This document shows positions 36,852 through 45,548 of a DNA stretch of 64,000 bases, piece by piece. Source of the DNA: Candidatus Gastranaerophilales bacterium (GTDB lineage Bacteria; Cyanobacteriota; Vampirovibrionia; Gastranaerophilales; Gastranaerophilaceae); contig UNSJ01000003.1 in NCBI GenBank assembly GCA_900548405.1, forward strand, positions 6,603 through 70,602. Reading direction: 5' to 3'. A program made the position numbers and the translations under genes. Under the pieces are notes generated by a model. That model searched no databases. It saw only the letters and a program-made list of their open reading frames with translations, and was not told where the DNA came from. Each line of letters opens with the position of its first letter. Within the stretch, counting starts at the first letter, position 1.

Positions 36852-38237
36852 TTAAACCTTTTCTTTAACAGTATTTGTTATTACAGCTGCGATTGCAAGG
36901 CAAACTGCTCCTACAACAAATGCATATTCCCAGTGATAGTTAATGTAATCTGAACCCATAGCAAATGAGCATTTAGAAATAAACCATGCAACAAGTGTGC
37001 ATACAAAAACCTGCGGACCTGCAATAAATATATTAAATATTCCCATTACAGACCCCTCAGTTCCTTTTTTGATAAATTGTGAAAGCATAGCAAACGGCAA
37101 TGCGCAAATACTTGCCCAGCCGATACCAGCCAATCCCATTAATGCGGCAACAGCTTTAGGTTCTTTTACAAAGAACATTCCCAAATATGCAAGTATCATA
37201 GTTATTAATGATATTATATGAACTTTTTTATTGGTATATTTAGCTGAAAGAATTCCGATGGGAATTGCAACAAGGAAACAAACCAAATTAAATATTGCAA
37301 AGCATACAGAAGAAAAATTTGTACCGCTTAAAGTTGCTTTTGAATACAATTCACGTGTAGATTCTCCAACAGTTGTTAAATCAGGAACACAGTAGATTGT
37401 GTGTACGGCATACTGTGTAAAAAATATCATCATACACATTGTACCAATCCATGTAAAGAATTGCATTGTACAAATTTTAGAAACTTCAGGCGATAATGCA
37501 AAGAAGTTTTTTAAAGAATCCATAAAATTGTCTTCTTTTTTATCAGCAATTGCAACATCTTTAATGATTTCTTTTTTGGTCTGATGTTCTTTTATAGTAA
37601 TACAAGTCCAAATCATAGCTAAAGTAAATGCAACAGCTGCCATTATAAATTGAGCAGAAATTGACATTTGGTAACCGAATGCCCATTTTAAAAACGGAGC
37701 AGTACCCGCAGCGATAACCGAACCAAGCCCGATAGCAAGACTTATATAAGAATTAGCAAGCGAATATTGTTCTTCCGGAACTACATCGGGGATTAAAGCT
37801 CTATAAGGACCTTGAGCAACATTAACACAAGCATCAATAATCCAAATCATAATTGCAGCAATTACTAAAGCTGTTATAGGGGGAAGATTTAATCCTGTAA
37901 CGTTATGTAAGAAATCTGCAACGGTTGCAGAATTCGGAAAAATCCATAATGCAAGAGATGCAAGCAATGCACCGCCTAAAAGGTACGGTCTTCTTCTGCC
38001 CAAAGGAGAAACTGTTTTATCACTCAAAGCTCCGACTATTGGCTGAACAACCATGCCTGTAAAAGGCCCAGCAAGCCAAATTAAACCGTAAATAAAAGGG
38101 GATGCTCCAAGACTTTCCGTAACAGGTCCGGACAAAATAATCCTCATCTGCCACGCAAACTGCAAGCCGAAAAACCCCAGCGCAAAGTTCAAAAATTGTG
38201 CAGTAGTAAACCTCTTTAATACATTATTTTCTTCCAT
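36852..38237 (-). CDS. MFS transporter, sugar (SUT/GPH-like) type
   Basis: The 461-residue protein has twelve predicted membrane helices. The loop GALSDKTVSPLGRRRPYLLG near residue 70 is the MFS signature in the form typical of sucrose/disaccharide transporters of the SLC45/GPH-like group. PYRALIPDVVPEEQYSLANS is also typical. A proton- or sodium-coupled sugar uptake role is likely from family knowledge; the sugar is not known. A candidate promoter (TTGACT-17-TATTTT on this strand) lies in the 100 bases upstream. It leads into the radical SAM gene. Confidence 0.85.
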   Translation of the reverse strand: MEENNVLKRFTTAQFLNFALGFFGLQFAWQMRIILSGPVTESLGASPFIYGLIWLAGPFTGMVVQPIVGALSDKTVSPLGRRRPYLLGGALLASLALWIFPNSATVADFLHNVTGLNLPPITALVIAAIMIWIIDACVNVAQGPYRALIPDVVPEEQYSLANSYISLAIGLGSVIAAGTAPFLKWAFGYQMSISAQFIMAAVAFTLAMIWTCITIKEHQTKKEIIKDVAIADKKEDNFMDSLKNFFALSPEVSKICTMQFFTWIGTMCMMIFFTQYAVHTIYCVPDLTTVGESTRELYSKATLSGTNFSSVCFAIFNLVCFLVAIPIGILSAKYTNKKVHIISLITMILAYLGMFFVKEPKAVAALMGLAGIGWASICALPFAMLSQFIKKGTEGSVMGIFNIFIAGPQVFVCTLVAWFISKCSFAMGSDYINYHWEYAFVVGAVCLAIAAVITNTVKEKV

Positions 38238-38272
38238 TAAAATATCTCCCCAAATAATCTCTCGTATATATT

Positions 38273-38301
38273 AAAATACACACAACATACAGTATAGTCA
38301 A
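38273..38301 (-). promoter_or_regulatory. Candidate promoter of the MFS-radical SAM operon
   Basis: On the minus strand TTGACT (38296-38301), 17 bases, TATTTT (38273-38278), 36 bases before the ATG at 38237. Confidence 0.5.
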
Positions 38302-38311
38302 GCTGTTAAGC

Positions 38312-38340
38312 AAAAAAGCTCCTTAGTTAAGGAGCTTTTT
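38312..38340 (-). terminator. Terminator of pyrG
   Basis: AAAAAGCTCCTTA and TAAGGAGCTTTTT form a long stem with T-rich ends on both strands. It lies directly after the pyrG stop codon. Confidence 0.88.
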
Positions 38341-38341
38341 A

Positions 38342-39943
38342 CTACTTTTTATTAACAGCTGCATCAATCAAACCTTTGAATAACGGATGAGGCCTTTCTG
38401 GTCTTGATTTAAATTCAGGGTGGAACTGACACGCAACAAACCAATCAAGTTTTGGTAATTCCACAACTTCAGCGAGCATTCCGTCAGGCGACATACCTGA
38501 GAATACCAAGCCTGCATCTGCAATTTGTTTCAAAAATTCGTTGTTAACTTCATATCTGTGTCTGTGACGTTCTGAAATTTTTTCTTTTCCGTAAGCCTTT
38601 GCGGCTTTTGAGCCTTTTTTCAAAATACAATCGTAAGCGCCTAGACGCATTGTTCCGCCGTAAGCCTGAACATTTTTTTGCTCAAGCATAATATCGATTA
38701 CAGGGTATTGCGCATTTTCATCAAACTCGGCTGAATTTGCATCTTTCAACCCTACAACATTTCTTGCATATTCAATAACAGCACACTGCATACCCAAACA
38801 AAGACCTAAGAAAGGAACATTATTTTCTCTTGCATATTTGATTACGTTAAGCTTGCCTTCAATCCCTCTGATTCCGAAGCCTCCAGGAACAACAACAGCT
38901 TGAACGTCTTTCATCAATTCTTTGCATTTAGTTTCGTCCATACAGTCTTCAGAATTAATCCATTTAATATCAATAGCAGCATCATTTGCATAACCTGCGT
39001 GTTTCAAAGATTCAACAACCGAAATATATGCATCGGAAAGTTTTGTATATTTACCTGCAATTGCAACTTTAATAGTCTTTTTAGGATTTTTAATTCTTTC
39101 AACAAGTGTTTCCCAGCCCTTCAAATCAGCTTTCTTATCATTAACTCTAAGCATATCTAAAACAACATGAGCCATTTTTTGAGCTTCCAAAGCTAAAGGA
39201 ACTTCATAAATGCTTTTCATATCACGGCATTCAATAACCGCTTCTTTAGGTACTGAGCAGAATAAAGCAAGTTTTTCTTTTTCTGTTTTAGGAATAGGTT
39301 TAGTTGTACGGCAAACAAGGATTTCAGGCTGAATACCATAGCTTCTTAAAACATTAACACTGTGTTGTGACGGTTTTGTTTTTAATTCACCGGATGTAGG
39401 AAGATACGGAAGAAGCGTACAATGAATTGAAATAGCATTTCCAATACCAGCTTCTGCTTTAAACTGTCTGATAGCTTCTACAAAAGGCAAGCTTTCAATA
39501 TCACCCACAGTACCTCCGATTTCAATCAGCTGAAAATCAGGTTTAAACTGTTTTGTAGCACCGTTAATTCTGGATTTGATTTCGTTGGTAATATGCGGAA
39601 TAACTTGAACTGTACCGCCAAGATAATCTCCGCGTCTTTCTTTTTTTATTACATGCTGATAAACACTTCCTGATGTAACGTTATTGAGTTTTCCTAAAGA
39701 TGTATCGGTAAATCTTTCATAGTGTCCCAAATCCAAATCTGTTTCAGCTCCGTCATCGGTTACAAAAACTTCACCGTGCTGGAACGGGCTCATAGTGCCG
39801 GGGTCAACGTTAATATAAGGATCAAACTTCTGGTTAATAACAGAAAAACCTCTTGCTCTCAACAATTTTCCCAATGAAGCAGCAATAATCCCTTTTCCCA
39901 ATGAACTAACAACACCGCCTGTAATAAAAATATATTTTGTCAT
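38342..39943 (-). CDS. pyrG: CTP synthase
   Basis: PyrG aminates UTP to CTP using glutamine and ATP. The 533-residue product has the synthase domain start [20 protein letters not shown] with P-loop, [20 protein letters not shown] near residue 39 and [12 protein letters not shown]. The C-terminal glutamine amidotransferase domain has VPGGFGIRG, the nucleophile loop FLGLCLGMQ near residue 380 and FHPEFKSRP. Length is standard. GTGGGG precedes the ATG. It lies downstream of gatC, with a hairpin in the 89-base gap. Confidence 0.97.
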   Translation of the reverse strand: MTKYIFITGGVVSSLGKGIIAASLGKLLRARGFSVINQKFDPYINVDPGTMSPFQHGEVFVTDDGAETDLDLGHYERFTDTSLGKLNNVTSGSVYQHVIKKERRGDYLGGTVQVIPHITNEIKSRINGATKQFKPDFQLIEIGGTVGDIESLPFVEAIRQFKAEAGIGNAISIHCTLLPYLPTSGELKTKPSQHSVNVLRSYGIQPEILVCRTTKPIPKTEKEKLALFCSVPKEAVIECRDMKSIYEVPLALEAQKMAHVVLDMLRVNDKKADLKGWETLVERIKNPKKTIKVAIAGKYTKLSDAYISVVESLKHAGYANDAAIDIKWINSEDCMDETKCKELMKDVQAVVVPGGFGIRGIEGKLNVIKYARENNVPFLGLCLGMQCAVIEYARNVVGLKDANSAEFDENAQYPVIDIMLEQKNVQAYGGTMRLGAYDCILKKGSKAAKAYGKEKISERHRHRYEVNNEFLKQIADAGLVFSGMSPDGMLAEVVELPKLDWFVACQFHPEFKSRPERPHPLFKGLIDAAVNKK

Positions 39944-39983
39944 TTTCTACCCCACATATCACATAATCACAACATTAATAAGA

Positions 39984-40019
39984 AATCCTGAATTACAGCT
40001 GTAACCTGTATTCAGGATT
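39984..40019 (-). terminator. Hairpin between gatC and pyrG, terminator or attenuator
   Basis: AATCCTGAATTACAG and CTGTATTCAGGATT pair over fourteen bases with one bulge. On the minus strand TTTCTTATT follows, a weak T-run. It may end gatC. pyrG is attenuated by a leader hairpin in some Firmicutes, so a pyrG leader role is also possible. Confidence 0.5.
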
Positions 40020-40032
40020 AAACTTATTCAAA

Positions 40033-40314
40033 CTAATTAATTTTAGGAACTTTAAAAAATCCGTTTTCTTCATCAGGCGCATTAGCCATCAAATCTTCTT
40101 TGCTGATTTCCTGAACAACTTTGTCTTCTCTCATAACATTATAAAAATCAATAACCTGTGTCATCGGCTTAATGTTAGAAGTATCAACTTCATTCATCTG
40201 GTCAACATATTTCAAAACATCACCAAGCTGTTTTGTATACAATTCTTTTTCATCTTCTGTTAATTCAAGTCTTGCAAGCTTTGCAACGTGCTCAACATCT
40301 TTTATTGTAATCAT
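40033..40314 (-). CDS. gatC: Glutamyl/aspartyl-tRNA amidotransferase subunit C
   Basis: GatC is the small subunit of GatCAB, which converts Glu-tRNA(Gln) or Asp-tRNA(Asn) to the amide form. The 93-residue product has VEHVAKLARLELTEDEKELY near the start, YVDQMNEVDTSNIKPM in the middle and the typical end NGFFKVPKIN. Length is standard. GGAG lies seven bases before the ATG. gatA and gatB are not in the neighbourhood. Confidence 0.95.
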   Translation of the reverse strand: MITIKDVEHVAKLARLELTEDEKELYTKQLGDVLKYVDQMNEVDTSNIKPMTQVIDFYNVMREDKVVQEISKEDLMANAPDEENGFFKVPKIN

Positions 40315-40444
40315 TTTTTTACTCCATCAAATATAAATTCATTGTAGCATAAAAATTTTTCATGCATAAAATATATTACATAAAATTAATCATTTTAAAA
40401 ATGAAAAAGTTATGATATAATGTTGACAGATATTGGAGATTATT

Positions 40445-41233
40445 TTGTTAGAGAGCAAAGAAAAACCGGCAGAAGAACTTGACCTTCAAATCCTTGCATA
40501 CAAACAGTGTAAGGACAAGAAGAAAAAACGTATGCTTCATTTAAGCATTGTTGAAAGCGCTATGCATCTTGTAAAAAAAATAGCAGGAAGCATTGCGGGG
40601 CAATCAGGCATTTCAAATGAAGATTTGGTTCAGGTAGGCTCCATAGGCTTAATAAAGGCTATCGAATTTTTTGATACGAATAAAAATGCAAGATTTAAAA
40701 CTTACGCTTCATATTTTATAAGAGGTGAAATCAAGCACTATTTAAGAGATAAAGCATCAATAATCAAAGCACCGAGAGAGCTGCAGGAGCTTGTATTCAA
40801 AATCAGCACCGCAGTTAAGCAGTTAAAAGAAAAGGGTATTGAAGATCCGTCAGATGAACAGATTGCTGAAATTGTAGGAGTTTCAACCTCCAAAATCCAT
40901 GAGGTTATGGAAATCGAGCTTTGCAAGAGCACTCTTTCTCTAGACCAGACTTTAACGTCTTCCGATGATGATGATTTAACTCTTATCGATAAAATTCCGG
41001 CAGGAGATTATCAGGAATTTTTAAGTTCTTATGAAAACAAAATAATGCTTGCAGCTGCTATAAAAAAATTACCGTCTGAATTACAGCAGATTATTGAATT
41101 AAGCTATTATCAGGATTTAAACCAGCGTGAAATCGCTGAAAAAATAAACATTTCACAAATGCAGGTTTCAAGAAGATTAAAAAAAGCATTGAGTAAAATG
41201 TATGAAATAATTAAATATCAGGAAGATAAATAA
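40445..41233 (+). CDS. Alternative sigma-70 family factor (group 3, SigF/SigB/FliA-like)
   Basis: The 262-residue product lacks region 1.1. Region 2 has SNEDLVQVGSIGLIKAIEFF near residue 60 and RFKTYASYFIRGEIKHYLRD near 80. Region 3 follows with PSDEQIAEIVGVSTSKIHEV, and region 4 is LSYYQDLNQREIAEKINISQ followed by MQVSRRLKKAL. This is a group 3 pattern, as in SigB/SigF or cyanobacterial SigF, the last of which is linked to pilus genes. TTG 40445 follows GGAG; TTG 40433 is an alternative. The prepilin peptidase gene follows 17 bases later, so a pilus role is plausible but inferred. Confidence 0.87.
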   Translation: MLESKEKPAEELDLQILAYKQCKDKKKKRMLHLSIVESAMHLVKKIAGSIAGQSGISNEDLVQVGSIGLIKAIEFFDTNKNARFKTYASYFIRGEIKHYLRDKASIIKAPRELQELVFKISTAVKQLKEKGIEDPSDEQIAEIVGVSTSKIHEVMEIELCKSTLSLDQTLTSSDDDDLTLIDKIPAGDYQEFLSSYENKIMLAAAIKKLPSELQQIIELSYYQDLNQREIAEKINISQMQVSRRLKKALSKMYEIIKYQEDK

Positions 41234-41250
41234 ATCAGGAGAAAGAGATA

Positions 41251-42246
41251 ATGGGAGCATTAATAGTATTTTTGGTATTAGTCTTTGTTACGGGGCTATG
41301 TATAGGCAGCTTTTTGAATGTCGTAATACTCAGAACTTTAAGCGAAGAATCTATTGTATTCCCTGCTTCCAAATGTCCTAAATGCCAAAATCCGTTAAAA
41401 TGGTGGCATAATATTCCTGTTATATCATATATCTGCTTAAGAGGAAAATGTGCATTCTGCAAAGAGCCGATAAGCATTCAATATCCTATTATAGAACTTT
41501 TAACAGGCATTATTTACTTACTTTTATTTATGAAGTTCGGCATAAGCTTCGACACTCTTTTTGCCTGGGTAGTTGCATCAATATTAATTGTTATTGCGGG
41601 AACTGATATTAAAGAAAAAGTTGTTTATGATGTTCACACATACGCGCTTATTGGTGTAGGGCTTTTATATGCTGTTGTAACAACAATAGCAGCGTCTGTT
41701 CAAATGCATCAGGCAGGAACTCATATTGAATTTACAAAATATTTATTTTTAAATAATCCTATATCAACTGCTGTTTTAGGTATTCTTGCAGGTGCAATAA
41801 TCCTTGAAATATGTGCACGTTCAGGCTATTTGGTTGCGGGAACAAGAGCATTCGGAGAAGGTGATACATACATCGCCGCAGGGCTTGGCGCACTTTTCGG
41901 CTGGAGAACACTTCTGGTTGTATTGGGTTTAAGCGTAATAATTCAGGTAATTTTGTTTTTGCCAATCTTTGTAAAAAGTATGATTAAAAACAAAGAATGG
42001 AAAACTCTAATATCATTTTTCACTTTTGTAATCTACGCAATCGTATTTTATATATTGCAATACACAAGAGTAATCACGGCAGATACTCATATACCGTACA
42101 TAATCGGGGCAATCATACTTGCTGTAATAGGTGTTTACACATGTGTTCAAATATTTAAGGGGCTTCGTGAAAGACCTGAAACAAGAACATATATGCCATT
42201 CGGACCGGCAATGGTAGCGGCTGCATTTTTAGCGTTGTTATTGTAA
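41251..42246 (+). CDS. pilD: Prepilin peptidase / N-methyltransferase
   Basis: This membrane aspartyl protease cuts class III signals before the Phe of FTLAE and methylates the new N-terminus. The 331-residue product has the N-terminal domain VTGLCIGSFLNVVILR and two CxxC pairs (CPKCQNP and CAFCKEP). The catalytic Asp regions are GTDIKEKVVYD near residue 115 and FGEGDTYIAAGLGALFGWR near 205. It has eight or so membrane helices. It is the only peptidase in the window and the likely processor of all nine prepilins. GGAG precedes the ATG. It may be cotranscribed with the sigma gene. Confidence 0.95.
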   Translation: MGALIVFLVLVFVTGLCIGSFLNVVILRTLSEESIVFPASKCPKCQNPLKWWHNIPVISYICLRGKCAFCKEPISIQYPIIELLTGIIYLLLFMKFGISFDTLFAWVVASILIVIAGTDIKEKVVYDVHTYALIGVGLLYAVVTTIAASVQMHQAGTHIEFTKYLFLNNPISTAVLGILAGAIILEICARSGYLVAGTRAFGEGDTYIAAGLGALFGWRTLLVVLGLSVIIQVILFLPIFVKSMIKNKEWKTLISFFTFVIYAIVFYILQYTRVITADTHIPYIIGAIILAVIGVYTCVQIFKGLRERPETRTYMPFGPAMVAAAFLALLL

Positions 42247-42462
42247 AATGCATTTTCTGTAAATTTCAGATTCTAAATCACTGTATTCATCAGTAAGTGC
42301 GTCTAACCTTTGGCATGCAATTTTTGCGATAGGAAGAATATGTGAATAGTCAGAATTATTGTTAATATAGCACTCCAGACTATCTCTTATGCATTTTGTT
42401 ATGGCAGTAATTTCGTTAATTTTAAGATTAACATCGTCAATCATATCTTCAAGTTTGCCCAT
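42238..42462 (-). CDS. Small helical hypothetical protein
   Basis: The 74-residue product is predicted to be mostly helical (MGKLEDMIDDVNLKINEITA, then CQRLDALTDEYSDLESEIYR), with four Cys. It overlaps the end of the peptidase gene by nine bases in convergent orientation. AGGAG lies six bases before the ATG. It is divergent from the XRE gene at 42562, and a 34-bp palindrome lies between them, so the XRE protein may control it. A toxin or antitoxin-like partner role is possible, without direct support. Confidence 0.65.
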   Translation of the reverse strand: MGKLEDMIDDVNLKINEITAITKCIRDSLECYINNNSDYSHILPIAKIACQRLDALTDEYSDLESEIYRKCILQ

Positions 42463-42481
42463 AAATTCTCCTATGTTTAGA

Positions 42482-42515
42482 TTGGTTAAGTCATAGTATA
42501 CTATGACTTAACCAA
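42482..42515. promoter_or_regulatory. 34-bp perfect palindrome, likely operator
   Basis: The half TTGGTTAAGTCATAGTA is followed directly by its exact reverse complement. It lies between two divergent small genes, 20 bases from the start of one. TATACT at its centre can act as a -10 box on either strand. It is the likely binding site of the XRE protein at 42562. Confidence 0.75.
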
Positions 42516-42526
42516 AGTTTATCATA

Positions 42527-42555
42527 TTGCAATATCATTGTCAATACTTGATAAT
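42527..42555 (+). promoter_or_regulatory. Promoter of XRE gene, leaderless
   Basis: TTGCAA (42527-42532), exactly 17 bases, GATAAT (42550-42555), then six bases and ATG 42562. No Shine-Dalgarno. Confidence 0.7.
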
Positions 42556-42561
42556 AAAAGT

Positions 42562-42771
42562 ATGAACACAAGAGCATTAGGACTAAATATTCGAGCAGAA
42601 AGAAACAGAAAAGATTTATCTCAAGCTGAACTAGCTGAAAAAATCAATATGAGCGAAAACTCTATTAATGCAATTGAACGTGGCAAGCAAATACCGAGCG
42701 CAATCAATTTATACCTAATCGCAAAAGCACTTGATATAGATATTAACGAGCTTTTCAAAGGAATAGATTAA
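42562..42771 (+). CDS. Small XRE-family HTH regulator
   Basis: The 69-residue product is one Cro/CI-type helix-turn-helix: LGLNIRAERNRKDLSQAELA, EKINMSENSINAIERGKQIP, then LALDIDINELF-like text at the end. I choose ATG 42562; a TTG at 42538 would place the -10 box inside the coding region. It has no effector domain. The palindrome 47 bases upstream is a good candidate for its operator and for autoregulation. It overlaps the stop of ruvA (convergent) by four bases. Confidence 0.87.
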   Translation: MNTRALGLNIRAERNRKDLSQAELAEKINMSENSINAIERGKQIPSAINLYLIAKALDIDINELFKGID

Positions 42772-43385
42772 GCCGATAAAATCTTTAATGCCTCTTTTAA
42801 AATTTCCTCTGCTGATGCTTTGTCATTCAATATTGCAACAGCTTTTGAGATTGCATCCTGTATTTCTTTTCTTTCATACCCCAGTGAAACAAGAACCATT
42901 TGAGCATCCTCAACCGCCCTGTCGTCAATTTTTGCAGGCGTAATCGATGTAATCTTTATCGGTTCTTTTGTTTGATAGTTCATTAATTTGTCTTTTAATT
43001 CCAAAATAATCTTTTGCGCAAGCTTTGGTCCTACACCTTTTGCACGCGTAATCTCTTTGTAATTTCCGTCAATTACAAACCCGATAAGCTCTGAGGAATC
43101 AAATTCATCAAGCAGCGTCAAAGCCATTTTTGAACCCACACCAGAAACCGAGGTAAGAATATTAAATATATCCCTGTCCTCTTTGTGCAAAAAGCCGCAA
43201 AGGCTCATTTTGTCCTCTCTGTGCAAAAGAACAATATAAATCTTTATCTCACCGTCTGCAAGTTCATTAAAGTCGCGTGAGGTAACCTCCAAAAGATACC
43301 CTATTCCAAATGCTTCAACAGTAACATAAGCACCTTTTGAAGTGTTTGATTTGCCCGCTAAAATCCCTTTTATATAATCGTACAT
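42768..43385 (-). CDS. ruvA: Holliday junction DNA helicase subunit RuvA
   Basis: RuvA binds Holliday junctions and loads RuvB. The 205-residue product has the N-terminal OB domain MYDYIKGILAGK...AFGIGYLLEV and two helix-hairpin-helix motifs (ILTSVSGVGSKMALTLL near residue 75, ITRAKGVGPKLAQKIILELK near 113). A C-terminal UBA-like domain (DAQMVLVSLGYERKEIQDAI) contacts RuvB. ATG 43385 overlaps the dnaA stop (TAATG), so the two are coupled. ruvB and ruvC are not adjacent. Confidence 0.96.
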   Translation of the reverse strand: MYDYIKGILAGKSNTSKGAYVTVEAFGIGYLLEVTSRDFNELADGEIKIYIVLLHREDKMSLCGFLHKEDRDIFNILTSVSGVGSKMALTLLDEFDSSELIGFVIDGNYKEITRAKGVGPKLAQKIILELKDKLMNYQTKEPIKITSITPAKIDDRAVEDAQMVLVSLGYERKEIQDAISKAVAILNDKASAEEILKEALKILSA

Positions 43386-44782
43386 TATTGTTCCCTTAAA
43401 GTTCTTCTTATCACGGAAATATCCTGATCAAGATTTTTGTTCGTTTTTAAATCATCCCTGATTTTTTCGTATGAATAAAGCATTGTTGTGTGTTTCTTTT
43501 GGAAATACTCAGCAATATTTTCAAAGCTTTTTTGAGTAAGTTCTCTGGACAAATAAACAGCAACATGACGCGCTGAAGAAACCCTCTGATTTCTTGCAGA
43601 ACTTAGAAAATCAGCTATTGAAACTCCGTAATAATCACCAACGGCTTTAGCAACTTTTTCAATAGTAATTTCATGCTTCATAGCTTCACAGTTCAAGACT
43701 TTCTTTGCAAATTCAAGAGTTAAGTCAGTTTTTTCAATATCTGCATAAGCACTTACCTTGTTAAAAGCGCCTTCAATCTCTCTTACATTGCTCACATAAT
43801 TCTTTGCAATATATTCAAACACATCAAATTCAGCCTTAATCCCAGCCATATCTGCAAGGTTTTTCAAAATCGCAACACGTGTTTCAAAATCAGGAGGAGT
43901 AATGTCAACCATAAGTCCCATTTCAAAACGAGTTCTTAAGCGGTCAGGAAGTGTAGGAATATCTTTTGGAAGCCTGTCTGAAGTTATTACAATCTGCTTG
44001 TTGTTGTTGTGAAGACTGTCGAACGTATGGAAAATTTCTTCCATTGTATAAGTTTTGCTTTCCAAAAACTGAATGTCATCTATCAGAAGAACATCTACAT
44101 TTCTGTATTTTTGACGGAATTTATCCATTCTTGAGTTTCTGTCATTGCCGCCGCATTGAATATTTTTGATAAGCTCGTTAACGTATTCTTCTGTTTTAAT
44201 ATATTTTACGCGAAGTTTCGGCTTATTAAAAATTATATAATGACCGATTGCCTGCATAAGGTGGGTTTTTCCAAGCCCTGATGCTCCGTATATAAAAAGC
44301 GGATTGTATTTTTTTGCAGGGTTTTGTGCAACGCTAAATGCTGCTGCATGCGCAAATCGGCTGTTTTCGCCGACAACAAAGTTCGAAAATTTATATTTCA
44401 AATTCAAATTTGCAGACGACTGCATTTGAGCAAGGTTATCAATAATCTTGCTTTCCTCAGTTTCAGGCAGTGCTCTTTTAGCCTTTTGTAATTCTTTTTT
44501 CTTTTCTTTCTGATATTTGTCTGCTAAATCAGCATCAAAAGTAATATGATAGCTTACATCGTGTCCCAAAACTTTTTTAAAAGCTTCAAGTATCTGCTTG
44601 TCATAGTTAGCTTTAACAACCTGAGGTGCAAGCGAATGAACTGTCAAAAGAGAAAAAACATTACCGTCAAAATCAGCGGGCTCTAATGCTTCCATCCACA
44701 TTTGAAAAGCAGGGGCTGGAACATTCTCGCTTAACTCTTTTTTAACATCACTCCATAGATTTTTTACTTCCAAAACATCCAT
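43385..44782 (-). CDS. dnaA: Chromosomal replication initiator DnaA
   Basis: The 465-residue product has domain I (WSDVKKELSENVPAPAFQMW) and a charged linker. The AAA+ core has Walker A FIYGASGLGKTHLMQAIGHY near residue 165, Walker B VDVLLIDDIQFLESK and ITSDRLPKDIP. Domain IV carries the DNA-binding signature NQRVSSARHVAVYLSRELT near residue 400. The ATG has no Shine-Dalgarno; TAGAAT ends six bases before it, so translation may be leaderless. dnaN and a cluster of DnaA boxes are not seen nearby, so the origin is probably elsewhere. Confidence 0.97.
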   Translation of the reverse strand: MDVLEVKNLWSDVKKELSENVPAPAFQMWMEALEPADFDGNVFSLLTVHSLAPQVVKANYDKQILEAFKKVLGHDVSYHITFDADLADKYQKEKKKELQKAKRALPETEESKIIDNLAQMQSSANLNLKYKFSNFVVGENSRFAHAAAFSVAQNPAKKYNPLFIYGASGLGKTHLMQAIGHYIIFNKPKLRVKYIKTEEYVNELIKNIQCGGNDRNSRMDKFRQKYRNVDVLLIDDIQFLESKTYTMEEIFHTFDSLHNNNKQIVITSDRLPKDIPTLPDRLRTRFEMGLMVDITPPDFETRVAILKNLADMAGIKAEFDVFEYIAKNYVSNVREIEGAFNKVSAYADIEKTDLTLEFAKKVLNCEAMKHEITIEKVAKAVGDYYGVSIADFLSSARNQRVSSARHVAVYLSRELTQKSFENIAEYFQKKHTTMLYSYEKIRDDLKTNKNLDQDISVIRRTLREQ

Positions 44783-44794
44783 AAAAATATTCTA

Positions 44795-45547
44795 CTATAA
44801 AAATAATTTGTATAAAACTACCGCGCAGGAAATACTTAAATTTAAGGATTCAACTGATGAAGCCATTTCAATTTTTACGCTGTCTGTTGAAAAATTAACA
44901 AGCTCATCCGATAACCCGTCAGCTTCTGACCCGAACATAATCAAACATTTTTCAGTGCACCTGAAATCTTTTAAATATTTTTCAGCTCTTGGTAATGTTG
45001 CAATTCTTTGAAAATCAGAAAAATACTTCTCCAATTCATGAATATCTCTGATATATAAAACAGGAATTTTCCACAAATTTCCGACTGATGAGCGAACGCA
45101 TTTAGGGTTGTACAAATCCGCACATTCGCTGCCAAAAAGCACAACTGCATCAGCGCCAAAAGCAGTGGATGTTCTCAAAATTGTTCCGAGGTTTCCCAAA
45201 TCTTTTATATTTTCCAAAAGCACAACTTTTTTTGCACTGTTTAAAATCGAATTATCATAATGCTTTTTAACACCAACAGCAACAGCATCCGGAGCAGAAT
45301 CCGTTGTGGAAATCTTTTTTAAAACTGGTTCTGTTGTCAAAATAACCTTCTCACCCAAAAATTTGTACTGTTCTGCTTTTTCCTTGAGTACAAAAGCATA
45401 TTCAATCTCAATTCCCACATTAAAAGCTTCTTCAATAGACTTGAAGCCCTCCAAAAGAAATTTATTTTCTTTATCGCGGTATTTTTTTTGCTGAAATTTT
45501 ACGGTTTCTTTCACTAAATCATTATTAACACTTGTTATCTCTTGCAT
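44795..45547 (-). CDS. SpoU/TrmH family RNA 2'-O-methyltransferase
   Basis: The 250-residue product has an N-terminal substrate-binding domain (QQKKYRDKENKFLLEGFKSI) and a C-terminal SPOUT knot. The knot carries VVLLENIKDLGNLGTILRTS near residue 100, LIMFGSEADGLSDEL and the SAM-binding end KIEMASSVESLNLSISCAVV. It methylates a ribose in rRNA or tRNA; the target nucleotide cannot be told. ATG 45547 follows GAGG by nine bases and is two bases from the stop of the peptidase gene, so it is cotranscribed with it. Confidence 0.9.
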   Translation of the reverse strand: MQEITSVNNDLVKETVKFQQKKYRDKENKFLLEGFKSIEEAFNVGIEIEYAFVLKEKAEQYKFLGEKVILTTEPVLKKISTTDSAPDAVAVGVKKHYDNSILNSAKKVVLLENIKDLGNLGTILRTSTAFGADAVVLFGSECADLYNPKCVRSSVGNLWKIPVLYIRDIHELEKYFSDFQRIATLPRAEKYLKDFRCTEKCLIMFGSEADGLSDELVNFSTDSVKIEMASSVESLNLSISCAVVLYKLFL

Positions 45548-45548
45548 A

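Noticed and set aside
44783-44794. Origin of replication next to dnaA
   Set aside because: Only 12 bases separate dnaA from the next gene, dnaN is not adjacent, and I saw no cluster of DnaA boxes.
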